Positions 5,842-12,063 of a DNA stretch of 15,533 bases are shown here, piece after piece; positions within the stretch are counted from its first letter, which is position 1, and the number at the start of each line of letters is the position of its first letter. This stretch comes from Candidatus Methanophagales archaeon (GTDB lineage Archaea > Halobacteriota > Syntropharchaeia > Alkanophagales > Methanospirareceae). The stretch spans positions 1 through 15,533 of the forward strand of contig JAGLZV010000052.1 of the NCBI GenBank assembly GCA_023131215.1, in the 5' to 3' direction. A model generated the notes under the pieces. The model did not search any database. It was not told the DNA's origin and was given only the letters and a program-made list of their open reading frames with translations. The translations under genes were made by a program, and so were the position numbers.

Positions 5842-6792
5842 CTCCTTATACTCCTTCTCTCCTTTTTTAATCAAATACTCACACTCTTCAGATGCCCTTT
5901 CCAGATATTTGGATAACACTATTGACGTGCAAAAAAATATCGCCAGGACAAAATATCTTATATCGCGGAGCACAAAATCCAGTGGCACCAATGCTTCTTC
6001 CGGGGCTGCCATGTATATTATTCTATACCACCTCATTCCGTAATAAACGAGAACATAGAAATTTACAGCGAATAAAGCAAAGGCAATCCCCTGATAAATC
6101 TTTGCAACGCTTGGTCTGGTTGTTCTCACTGCTAATGAACTTATGTAGCCGAAGAGGACCCAGCCCAGTATGAAAAGAGCCATACCTGAGCTCATGCTCT
6201 CCCACAGAACTATTTGTTTGTCGAAACTTATGATTGCGCGCCATAAAAATACCATGCCTATTATCACTATTACCGTCCGTTCATCAGTTAGTATCCTGAA
6301 CATTGATTCTGCTGCGCTCACTTTTCGCATCTCTGGCATTTCTTCGGTTACCAGCATGTAATTATCGTGCATCTTTTTTAGATATCCCATTGCCCATATT
6401 ATTCCACAATACGCAAGCACCAGCACTGCGAATCTTACATCCCTGAGAAGAAAATCCCTTGGCACATATACTTCTGTCTCAATCATTAATCTATACCATC
6501 TCATCGCATAGTAAACAAGAACATAAACATTTAAGGTGCTTATGGTAATGGCAAGTCCCTGAGCTACCTTGTTCGAAATTATCCAGTCCGTCTCTCTCTT
6601 AGATAGGGAATAGAGGGAACCGAAGATAAACCAGCCCAGTATAATGAGAAGCACACCTGAGCCGATACTTTCCCAAAGCGCTATCTTTTTGTCAAGACTC
6701 ATGAGTGCTCGCCCTAAAATTGCGGCAACCGCTATCACTGCTAAAATTCGCCAATCCATTATTCCCTTCCCGGAAGATTCTTTTATGCCCAT
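5839..6792 (-). CDS. Eight-helix membrane protein made of two four-helix modules, unrecognised family (copy 2)
   Basis: This encodes 317 residues, the paralog of the gene at 4779-5726. Modules span about residues 14-148 and 170-305. Each has helix 1 (ILGRALMS / LWRAIIS), a W-E-S motif (W40-E41-S42; W197-E198-S199), helix 2 with GW-x-x-FG, helix 3 ending in N-x-YVLVYY-x-MRWYR (N88, R98; N244, R254), a short loop with VP-x-DF, an acidic-basic pair before helix 4 (D118-V-R120; D277-I-R279), and helix 4 with a Cys. Glu, Asn, Arg and Asp at membrane edges recur in all four modules of the two proteins, so they probably matter for structure, transport or binding. No motif of a known transporter or enzyme is visible. 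AAGGAG lies 12 bases before the ATG, and an ATCGAAAG-TATA promoter lies at 6835-6861. It is probably the first gene of a two-gene unit. The family is unrecognised. Confidence 0.87.
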   Translation of the reverse strand: MGIKESSGKGIMDWRILAVIAVAAILGRALMSLDKKIALWESIGSGVLLIILGWFIFGSLYSLSKRETDWIISNKVAQGLAITISTLNVYVLVYYAMRWYRLMIETEVYVPRDFLLRDVRFAVLVLAYCGIIWAMGYLKKMHDNYMLVTEEMPEMRKVSAAESMFRILTDERTVIVIIGMVFLWRAIISFDKQIVLWESMSSGMALFILGWVLFGYISSLAVRTTRPSVAKIYQGIAFALFAVNFYVLVYYGMRWYRIIYMAAPEEALVPLDFVLRDIRYFVLAIFFCTSIVLSKYLERASEECEYLIKKGEKEYKE

Positions 6793-6834
6793 CTTTATCA
6801 GGAACTCCTTCTTTCACTTTACTTTACATATTTT

Positions 6835-6861
6835 GAATATATAAATATCTTTCGATTTTTA
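6835..6861 (-). promoter_or_regulatory. BRE-like element and TATA box for 6792
   Basis: On the minus strand TAAAAATCGAAAG (6849-6861) is followed by ATATTTATATATTC (6835-6848), about 43 bases before the ATG at 6792. The 13-mer recurs exactly at 8128-8140, again just upstream of a TATA box. Confidence 0.65.
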
Positions 6862-6991
6862 TTTCGGCAGAAACCATTTTTTTTTTATCCCTTATTCTTC
6901 AACGAAGCCCTTGACTTTTTAAACATAAAAAGATGAAGCATTATCATTAATATAAGATAACGAGAGGATATAGGGGGGGATAAGGAGGGAG

Positions 6992-7378
6992 ATGATAAAG
7001 GGATTAGATTATAAATTTCTTATATTGCTTTCTACTGTATTATCATGCACCATCTTAGCTTTTTTTGTCGGCTTTATCAAGGATGAAACAATCGTCTATA
7101 CTCATTTTTTCTATATTCCTATTCTTTTAGCTGGTGTATGGTATCAAAAGAAGGCTATTTACATCGCTCTTTTTCTCAGCTTCCTCTACATTCTTGTAAC
7201 GCTTTTCTCTCCTCAAGCCGAGCTTTCTGTACATGTCTTTGAACGAAGTGCTATTTTTGTAGTGGTGGCGTATGTTATTGGGGTCGTTAGCGAGAAGCGA
7301 GCTAAAGGAGAGGAGAAGCTAAAAGAAACAAAAGAGCCAATAGGGAATAGGGATTGGGGGTTAGACACAATATTTTAG
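6992..7378 (+). CDS. Stand-alone membrane sensor domain (histidine-kinase/PAS N-terminal type), probably truncated
   Basis: This encodes 128 residues with about four helices (near 9-28, 35-50, 54-70 and 82-100). The stretch VYTHFFYIPILLAGVWYQKK followed by AIYIALFLSFLYILV is typical of the N-terminal membrane domain of archaeal and bacterial PAS/histidine-kinase sensors. In such proteins the last helix leads into a coiled coil and then PAS or kinase domains. Here a Lys/Glu helix begins (SEKRAKGEEKLKETKE), but the frame then runs into low-complexity TAGGGAATAGGGATTGGGGG sequence and stops. The final residues (PIGNRDWGLDTIF) look like translated repeat. It is best read as a sensor gene cut short after its membrane domain, or a remnant. 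AAGGAGG at 6982-6988 is only 3 bases from the ATG, which is unusually close. A possible TATA box (TAATATAAG) lies near 6948-6956. Confidence 0.65.
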   Translation: MIKGLDYKFLILLSTVLSCTILAFFVGFIKDETIVYTHFFYIPILLAGVWYQKKAIYIALFLSFLYILVTLFSPQAELSVHVFERSAIFVVVAYVIGVVSEKRAKGEEKLKETKEPIGNRDWGLDTIF

Positions 7379-7400
7379 CCTCCAACCCCAACCTTTAGCC
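7333..7400. repeat. G-rich repeat and inverted element ending the sensor ORF
   Basis: TAGGGA-ATAGGGA-TTGGGGG forms a degenerate heptamer run on the plus strand. GGATTGGGGGTT (7351-7362) can pair imperfectly with AACCCCAACC (7384-7393), and T-rich DNA follows from 7394. It could be a dispersed intergenic repeat that also terminates transcription. It interrupts the coding sequence of the sensor domain. Confidence 0.45.
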
Positions 7401-7415
7401 TTTTTATTTTTTTTA

Positions 7416-7694
7416 TTACTCATGTGTGATTGAAATCTTTTTGCCTTTTATCTTATCATATAAGTCTTTAGGAAGCGGAATTTTAACCTCTTCATCAGAA
7501 ATCAAAAATTTCGTGTTTAGAGTTCCCTCTTCAACAAGCCTGAATTTAACATCGCATGATTCAACTTCTACAATCTCTCCCTCTGGCAAACTTTCCATGT
7601 CTTCTATTGTTCTTATCGCTATCTTCTTCATTATATTATGCCTTATGATATGATATTCCGCTTCCTTCGTGATAATGATGTCTTTGATATGCAT
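7416..7694 (-). CDS. Small hypothetical protein, unrecognised
   Basis: This encodes 92 residues from the ATG at 7694, or 71 from an internal ATG at 7631 (MKKIAIRTIEDM), which has AAGG 6-9 bases upstream. Neither start has a strong ribosome binding site. The C-terminal two thirds reads as alternating strands (EIVEVESCDVKFRLVEEGT, TKFLISDEEVKIPLP) and ends in DLYDKIKGKKISITHE. This suggests a small beta-rich fold, perhaps a barrel-like or antitoxin-size protein, but I do not recognise a family. It is acidic and soluble. It faces the truncated sensor tail to tail, with the G-rich repeat between them. The codon pattern and charge make it a plausible gene rather than chance. Confidence 0.6.
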   Translation of the reverse strand: MHIKDIIITKEAEYHIIRHNIMKKIAIRTIEDMESLPEGEIVEVESCDVKFRLVEEGTLNTKFLISDEEVKIPLPKDLYDKIKGKKISITHE

Positions 7695-7809
7695 ATTTCT
7701 ACTTTTATTGAGCAGTAATAAGAAATATTGTAACGAGGGAAGTCAAAGGGAAAAGCAATTTCAGAGCTTAAGAGGGGACTTTAGATTTTTTAAAAAATAA
7801 AAAAGGAAA

Positions 7810-7829
7810 GGGGCTGCCAACAGACCCCC
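7810..7829 (-). terminator. Terminator hairpin after the GYD-like gene
   Basis: On the minus strand GGGG-T-CTG pairs with CAG-CCCC around TTGG, immediately followed by TTTCCTTTTTTATTTTTTA. It begins 5 bases after the stop of the gene ending at 7834. The strong stem and T-tract make this a good terminator. Confidence 0.75.
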
Positions 7830-7833
7830 TTGC

Positions 7834-8079
7834 TTACATTTCTCTTGCAAATGCAACCCAGGTTTCGGTTGTTGAGACATCCCTGCTTTGGTGAAGGAAA
7901 TCCTCAATCACTTTCGCGTCTTCCGCTTCGTAAATCCATATCGCATCATACCTGCCCAGCGTATGATAAACTTGCAGGAACTTGACACCCTTGGGTGGCT
8001 CCTTAAGTATTTCGTCGCCGAATTTTCTCGCTTCTTCCACCATGCCTGGATTGACTTTCACGCACGTTATGAACAACAT
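7834..8079 (-). CDS. GYD-domain-like small protein
   Basis: This 81-residue protein resembles the GYD / DUF3303 type of small dimeric alpha-beta (ferredoxin-like) protein. A first strand (MLFITCVKVNPG) is followed by a helix (MVEEARKFGDEILKE), a strand with VKFLQVYHTLGRYDAIWIYEA carrying the G42-R-Y-D45 signature, a second helix, and a last strand (ETWVAFARE). The biochemical role of stand-alone members is unknown; the fold usually binds small ligands or dimerises. An AAGGAGGCGAT site 9-16 bases ahead of the ATG supports the start, a TATA box with the ATCGAAAG element lies at 8116-8140, and a strong terminator follows. It is thus a single-gene unit and likely well expressed. Confidence 0.75.
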   Translation of the reverse strand: MLFITCVKVNPGMVEEARKFGDEILKEPPKGVKFLQVYHTLGRYDAIWIYEAEDAKVIEDFLHQSRDVSTTETWVAFAREM

Positions 8080-8115
8080 TTTTCTATCGCCTCCTTATCT
8101 TCCTTAGAAATTTTG

Positions 8116-8140
8116 GTATATTAATAACTTTCGATTTTTA
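8116..8140 (-). promoter_or_regulatory. BRE-like element and TATA box for 8079
   Basis: On the minus strand TAAAAATCGAAAG (8128-8140) is followed by TTATTAATATACC (8116-8127), about 40 bases before the ATG at 8079. The upstream 13-mer is identical to the one at 6849-6861. Confidence 0.65.
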
Positions 8141-8187
8141 ATTTTCGATGGATGATTTACTGTATCCAATTGCTAAATCCCTCGGGA

Positions 8188-8598
8188 TTAAAATAAATAT
8201 TTTCTCACATGCATTGGCTCTCTTGTCACTATATTTCTAAGACTTACAATGCCCACGAGCTCACCACCCTCAATCACAAGCAGTCTTCTTATGCCCTTCT
8301 CTAACAGGAGCTTGCATGCACCCATAAGAGATACATCGGACTCGATGGTCACTAAAGGGGAGGACATTATCTCTTTCACTTTTAGCTTACCTGGGTTTCT
8401 ATTCTTCATTATCACTTTTGTCACTATGTCACGGTCAGTAACTATTCCTACGGGTTTATCTTCTTTTGTTATGACCACACTGCCTATGCCCGACATTTTC
8501 ATGCACTTCGATATTTCGGCAACTGATGCGTCTTCATCTTCCGTGATAGCTGGATAGGTCATTACATCCCCAACTTCTAATCTGAATTCCCTCGCCAT
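8188..8598 (-). CDS. Two-CBS-domain protein (last gene of a four-gene CBS row)
   Basis: A CBS pair makes up all 136 residues, with a short N-terminal extension (MAREFRLE) before VGDVMTYPAIT. CBS1 covers about residues 9-63 and CBS2 about 73-126. The first ligand-type motif is intact (T54-D-R-D57 in GIVTDRDIV), while the second reads S119-L-R-N122, with Asn where Asp usually holds the ribose. GGAAGGTGAAAG upstream supports the start at 8598. The gap to the CBS gene above it is only 21 bases, so the two are surely co-transcribed. It resembles the protein at 9925-10338 most in its N-terminal form (LEVGDVMT) and in IVTKVIMKNR. It likely acts as a ligand-sensing regulator with an unknown partner; hetero-oligomers with its neighbours are possible. 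Confidence 0.9.
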   Translation of the reverse strand: MAREFRLEVGDVMTYPAITEDEDASVAEISKCMKMSGIGSVVITKEDKPVGIVTDRDIVTKVIMKNRNPGKLKVKEIMSSPLVTIESDVSLMGACKLLLEKGIRRLLVIEGGELVGIVSLRNIVTREPMHVRKYLF

Positions 8599-8619
8599 TT
8601 TCTTCTTTCACCTTCCTTT

Positions 8620-9009
8620 TTACACGTATTTTCTCACCTGCACGAGTTCTCCCGTCAATATATCTCTGATACTTACAATGCCTACAAGCGCATCACCCTC
8701 AACTACTGGTAGACTTCTTATGCCCTTCCTTGCCAGGAGCCCGCATGCTTCCTCCACCGATGCATCTGACCCCACGGTGATCAAAGGTGATGACATGATC
8801 TCCTTCGCTTTTACCTCGTCTGGGCTTCTATCCTTCAATATCACTTTTGCCGCTATGTCATGGTCAACGATTATCCCTACGGTTTTTTCCCCCGAGATTA
8901 CCACTACACCCCCTATTCGCGACAGTTCCATGTGCTTCAATATTGTAGCGACCGAAGCATCTTCATCTTCGGTGATGGCTGGACGGCTCATTATATCTTT
9001 AACTTTCAT
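8620..9009 (-). CDS. Two-CBS-domain protein with an altered first ligand motif
   Basis: This is a 129-residue CBS pair beginning MKVKDIMSRPAITEDEDASV. CBS1 covers about residues 4-57 and CBS2 about 67-120. The first ligand motif reads V48-D-H-D51, where the other copies have T-(E/D)-R-D. The hydroxyl and the Arg that normally meet the ribose and phosphates are therefore gone in this half. The second motif is intact (S113-I-R-D116), the reverse of the pattern in the genes at 8188, 9066 and 9925. No strong ribosome binding site is visible ahead of the ATG (only A/G-rich GATGAAG further up), so expression may depend on the upstream gene 56 bases away. The function is presumably regulatory; the ligand and partner are unknown. 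Confidence 0.9.
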   Translation of the reverse strand: MKVKDIMSRPAITEDEDASVATILKHMELSRIGGVVVISGEKTVGIIVDHDIAAKVILKDRSPDEVKAKEIMSSPLITVGSDASVEEACGLLARKGIRSLPVVEGDALVGIVSIRDILTGELVQVRKYV

Positions 9010-9065
9010 CTTTTCTTTTTTTCTTCATCCACAATTTTGGAATGGTTTTTAACAATCACATATTA

Positions 9066-9869
9066 CTATGGTCGAGTTCTTTTAAAAGGTAATCGAAGCT
9101 CTTTGCTCACACCATGCCGATAATCTCGGAACCAAAAAGCTCCGGTGGTGAAACTGGTCATTGATTGCTGCTTCCTCCAGTAGGTTGTGTGTCTGAATTT
9201 TCTCAAAATATCCTCTAATCTATTTCTCTGCTCTTCTGTTGATATTTCGGTCTCGCTTTTACCCTCAATATCTCGATAGAGCTGCTCCATACTGTCAAAT
9301 ATATCTATCAGCTCCTTGTCATCTAAGTAGTGGCTCGCGAGTTCTCTCAGTTCCTCATACACTTCTTTTAACCTTCCCAGGTAGCTCTTCGCATCGTTTC
9401 CCGCTAAGAATACTTCGCAGTCGCTTAGAGACTTCTCAAGCCTTTCAAGCGTCCATCCACTTGCTAAAACACGCACCGCAGGATAAAATCTTTTTACATA
9501 CTCTGGCTTCAGTGTCAATATGTTTCTAACACTTACAATACCTATGAGCACGCCGTTTTCAACCACCGGCAGCCTTTTTATGCACGACCTTGCTGCGAGC
9601 TCACATGCTTCATCAACTGATGTTTCGGGCTCGATGGTGATCAAGGGGAAAGACATTATTTCTTTCGCTTTCACTTCGCTTGCCCTTTTATTCTTCAATA
9701 AAACTTTTAATGCTATGTCCCTCTCAGTAATAATTCCCACAGGTTTACCTTTCGAGGTTATAACTACACTCCCTATTCCCAAGTCTGCCATGTCCTTCGC
9801 TATCTTAGTGACCAACGCCTCTTCATCTTCAGAGATGATTGGACGGCTCATTATGTTGCGAACTTTCAT
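9066..9869 (-). CDS. CBS-pair protein fused to an unrecognised helical C-terminal domain
   Basis: This encodes 267 residues. The CBS pair (about 4-120) is nearly a copy of the protein at 2241-2633, with T48-E-R-D51 intact and S113-V-R-N116 changed from Asp to Asn. After residue 128 comes about 140 residues found in none of the other CBS proteins here: a mostly helical, acidic stretch (ERLEKSLSDCEVFLAG, YLGRLKEVYEELRELASHYL, ELIDIFDSMEQLYRDIEG) with coiled-coil character, then a basic, aromatic tail (TTYWRKQQSM, FWFRDYRHG, LPFKRTRP). I do not recognise this domain. It may be the effector or docking part through which the CBS row acts. GAGGTAGGAAGGGGG upstream supports the start. It sits second in the row, with gaps of 55 and 56 bases on either side. 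Confidence 0.88.
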   Translation of the reverse strand: MKVRNIMSRPIISEDEEALVTKIAKDMADLGIGSVVITSKGKPVGIITERDIALKVLLKNKRASEVKAKEIMSFPLITIEPETSVDEACELAARSCIKRLPVVENGVLIGIVSVRNILTLKPEYVKRFYPAVRVLASGWTLERLEKSLSDCEVFLAGNDAKSYLGRLKEVYEELRELASHYLDDKELIDIFDSMEQLYRDIEGKSETEISTEEQRNRLEDILRKFRHTTYWRKQQSMTSFTTGAFWFRDYRHGVSKELRLPFKRTRP

Positions 9870-9924
9870 CTTCCCCCTTCCTACCTCTATTCTCTATATT
9901 TTAAAAAATTAGAAGAACCGATAT

Positions 9925-10338
9925 TCATTCTCCTGGATAGAATTTGCTTACACACGCGGGATTTCTCGTCAATATATTTCTAACGCTTATAACGCCTACA
10001 AGCTTATCATCCTCAATCACCGGTAGTCTTCTTATACCATTCTCTGCTAGGAGCTCGCATGCTTTTTCAATTGATGCCTCTGGCTCGATGGTGGTCAAAG
10101 GAGATGACATTATCTCTTTTGCTTTGATCTCACTTGGTCTTCTATTCCGCATTATAACTTTTGTCGCTATGTCACGATCAGTGATTATCCCTATGGGTTT
10201 GCCTTCCTTTGTTATAACTACGCTCCCTATCCCCGACACCTCCATGTCCATTGATATTTTAGTGACTGGTACCTCTTCGTCTTCGGTAACGACTTGCGGT
10301 GTCATCACATCCCCAACTTCTAATGCTTCTATCGCCAT
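9925..10338 (-). CDS. Two-CBS-domain protein (first gene of the CBS row)
   Basis: This is a 137-residue CBS pair with a short N-terminal extension (MAIEALE) before VGDVMTPQVVTEDEE. CBS1 covers about residues 8-62 and CBS2 about 72-125. The first ligand motif is intact (T53-D-R-D56), and the second is S118-V-R-N121, with Asn in place of Asp. GAGGTGAAAG lies just before the ATG at 10338, and a TATA-like GATATATAGG (10395-10404, minus) lies about 60 bases upstream. This is therefore the probable promoter-proximal gene of the four-gene CBS row that ends at 8188. The sequence resembles the 8188-8598 protein in its N-terminus and 2241-2633 in CBS2 (TIEPEASIEKACEL). It is regulatory by family; the partner is unknown. 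Confidence 0.9.
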   Translation of the reverse strand: MAIEALEVGDVMTPQVVTEDEEVPVTKISMDMEVSGIGSVVITKEGKPIGIITDRDIATKVIMRNRRPSEIKAKEIMSSPLTTIEPEASIEKACELLAENGIRRLPVIEDDKLVGVISVRNILTRNPACVSKFYPGE

Positions 10339-10443
10339 CTTTTTCTTTCACCTCTTTTTTCCTTTTTTCTTCTATATTGTCTGATATTATGTACCTATAT
10401 ATCACAGTCTCCTCTTCCGGTAAAAATTCGGGGGGAAAATATT

Positions 10444-10477
10444 AACAGGGTGTATGAAAGAGCGATTACACCCTGTT
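10444..10477 (-). terminator. Perfect 11-bp hairpin downstream of the RAM-domain gene
   Basis: AACAGGGTGTA (10444-10454) and TACACCCTGTT (10467-10477) form a perfect 11-bp stem with a 12-base loop, 20 bases past the stop of the gene ending at 10497. On the minus strand it is followed by AATATTTTCCCCC, only a weak T-tract. It may be a terminator or a stabilising structure, and it also lies upstream of the CBS row promoter. Confidence 0.55.
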
Positions 10478-10496
10478 CAAAGTTTCAAGTTTTACT

Positions 10497-10724
10497 TTAT
10501 ATCTCTGCGCCAACCAATGTCCTCGTTCTGGTCACCCCCGTGATGCCATGAATCTTATCAAGTATAACTGCTGTAGCGGTTTTCAGATCACTGGTTTCGG
10601 CTATCACTATGCAGTCATACTCGCCAAACAGGGGGTGCACTTCCAAGCCGGTCTTTTCGAGCTCGCTCAGTACCTCTTTTGCTTTGCCAACCTCCGCGTT
10701 TACCAGAGCGAATATCTTTACCAT
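10497..10724 (-). CDS. Stand-alone Lrp/AsnC-type ligand-binding (RAM) domain protein
   Basis: This 75-residue protein is the C-terminal ligand-binding half of an Lrp/AsnC regulator without the helix-turn-helix half. A strand (MVKIFALVNAEVG) is followed by a helix (KAKEVLSELEKTG), a strand with the family signature (VHPLFGEYDCIVIAET, G34-E-Y-D37), a helix (LKTATAVILDKIHGI) and a last strand (GVTRTRTLVGAEI). Such stand-alone domains form dimers and higher rings, bind amino acids or other small molecules in the dimer interface, and may pair with full-length Lrp proteins. AAGGAGGTGAG ahead of the ATG gives a secure start. It has its own promoter, divergent from the glycosyltransferase at 10831, and a perfect hairpin follows the stop. 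The ligand is unknown. Confidence 0.85.
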   Translation of the reverse strand: MVKIFALVNAEVGKAKEVLSELEKTGLEVHPLFGEYDCIVIAETSDLKTATAVILDKIHGITGVTRTRTLVGAEI

Positions 10725-10767
10725 CTTCTCACCTCCTTTTATTCGATGTATTTATAGATAGCATGTA

Positions 10768-10781
10768 TGTATATTTAAAAG
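10768..10781. promoter_or_regulatory. Near-symmetric TATA element between divergent genes 10724 and 10831
   Basis: The sequence GTATATTTAAAAGT reads as a TATA-like element on both strands (TATATTTAAAA plus, TTTTAAATATAC minus). It is 44 bases from the minus-strand start at 10724 and 50 from the plus-strand start at 10831. One element may serve both genes. Confidence 0.45.
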
Positions 10782-10830
10782 TATCTACAGATTCCAAGCC
10801 GAGAGGGGAAAAAATGGAAAGGGTAGCACC

Positions 10831-12063
10831 ATGAAACTTACATTGGTAATCCCCTCGTATTGGGCAAGAGAAAGCGAGGTTGGTTGGAAGGAAGGCGATA
10901 CTATCTATGACCATCCAACTCCTTTAGATAACGAGGGCACATTACTCAGAGCAATACAGAGTATAGAGAAGCTGGGGGATAAAGATTTTCAATTGGTAAT
11001 AATTGCTGTCGCCACGGCAGAGGATATTGAACCGCAAGTTGAAAAGAAGATTGCCAATATTATCAAGTCATCCAATCAGGGAGTAGAAGTATTGCTGTTT
11101 GGGCGTTCCCATCTTACGCAGATACATAATCTGTTGGTTAGTGGGGGCAAGAGGGAGTACACCGACCTTCTTCAACTTCGAGGGTATTCCGACATTCGAA
11201 ATCTATGTATGTTCGTTCCTCATATCTTGGGTTCAGAAGTGGCAGTGCTTATTGACGATGACGAGGTATTTGAAGACCCGGAATTCATGTTGAAAGCGAA
11301 AGAATTTATCGGAAGAAGTATTGGGGGCAGAACCGTCAACGCAGTAGCGGGATATTACCTTCAACCAGATGGGGACTACCACGTTAAAAAACCTTTTCGC
11401 CCCTGGATGAAATATTGGGACCAATATGACAGGATGAATGAGGTTTTTGATAAGGTCATTGGAACTGAACCGAGGTTGAAAGAGACACCTTTTGTTTTTG
11501 GTGGGAACATGGTCGTTCATCGAAATCTTTTTACCACGGTGCCTTTTGACCCCGGGGTAACGAGAGGCGAGGATATAGACTTTTTGATAAATGCGAAGAT
11601 GTTTGGTTTTCCTTTTTTCCTGGATAATCAACTATCCATCAAGCATCTTCCCCCGCCAAAGACGCATCCTGTTTGGAGAAGCTTGCGGGAGGATTTATAT
11701 CGCTTTATCTATGAAAGGGCAAAGATAAATAACCAAAAAGAGGTAAAGGGAATGACAAGAGTTTATCCAGATGAGTTCGACCCTTATCCCGGCTGTTTTC
11801 TGAAACCTGACCTCGAAACGAAGATAGAAAAATCGAGCAAACTGTTATCAGAGGAATATCTCGCACAGGGGGATAGAGAAGCCAGCGAAGAGGTGTTGAA
11901 GAACATCGTCCTTGCCAAAACTGATGCAGTGCCAAAATTCGACCCTTTTCAAAAACTGTGCGTACTGCAAAGACGGTGGCAGGAATTGATGCTGTTCACA
12001 AGCCAGGAAGAAATTCGTTCACGGGTAAAGGGTATTTTCTGCAAAGAGGTGCAAAGAAAATGA
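10831..12063 (+). CDS. GT-A fold glycosyltransferase (GT2-like)
   Basis: This is a 410-residue soluble protein. The N-terminus is a nucleotide-sugar binding Rossmann-like half (KLTLVIPSYWARES, then a helix and LVIIAVAT). The metal/donor-binding DXD-type motif is I-D142-D-D144-E in VAVLIDDDEVFED. The acceptor side has FGGNMVVHR (about 223-231), R-G-E-D248-I-D as the probable catalytic-base region, and H272 in SIKHLPPP as a likely third metal ligand. The last 120 residues are helical and not typical of GT2. It likely transfers sugar from a nucleotide-sugar in the cytoplasm, as there is no membrane helix or signal. The KEGDTIYDHPTPLDNEGTL insert near residues 20-38 is unusual and may shape the donor or acceptor site. 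Its stop overlaps the next glycosyltransferase start by ATGA, so they are co-translated. The sugar is not predictable. Confidence 0.85.
   Translation: MKLTLVIPSYWARESEVGWKEGDTIYDHPTPLDNEGTLLRAIQSIEKLGDKDFQLVIIAVATAEDIEPQVEKKIANIIKSSNQGVEVLLFGRSHLTQIHNLLVSGGKREYTDLLQLRGYSDIRNLCMFVPHILGSEVAVLIDDDEVFEDPEFMLKAKEFIGRSIGGRTVNAVAGYYLQPDGDYHVKKPFRPWMKYWDQYDRMNEVFDKVIGTEPRLKETPFVFGGNMVVHRNLFTTVPFDPGVTRGEDIDFLINAKMFGFPFFLDNQLSIKHLPPPKTHPVWRSLREDLYRFIYERAKINNQKEVKGMTRVYPDEFDPYPGCFLKPDLETKIEKSSKLLSEEYLAQGDREASEEVLKNIVLAKTDAVPKFDPFQKLCVLQRRWQELMLFTSQEEIRSRVKGIFCKEVQRK

Noticed and set aside
8176..8189. Terminator hairpin AATCCC-TC-GGGATT at the end of the CBS row
   Set aside because: The two-base loop is too small, the element overlaps the stop codon, and no T-tract follows on the minus strand.
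11233..11631. 132-residue minus-strand ORF inside the GT-A gene
   Set aside because: It lies opposite a well-supported glycosyltransferase, has no ribosome binding site or promoter, and reads as unrelated basic sequence.
11958..12059. Upstream extension of the GT4 gene to an ATG at 11958
   Set aside because: It would overlap the GT-A gene by 35 codons and add residues before a natural GT-B opening. The ATG at 12060 has the ATGA overlap and a GAGGT site.
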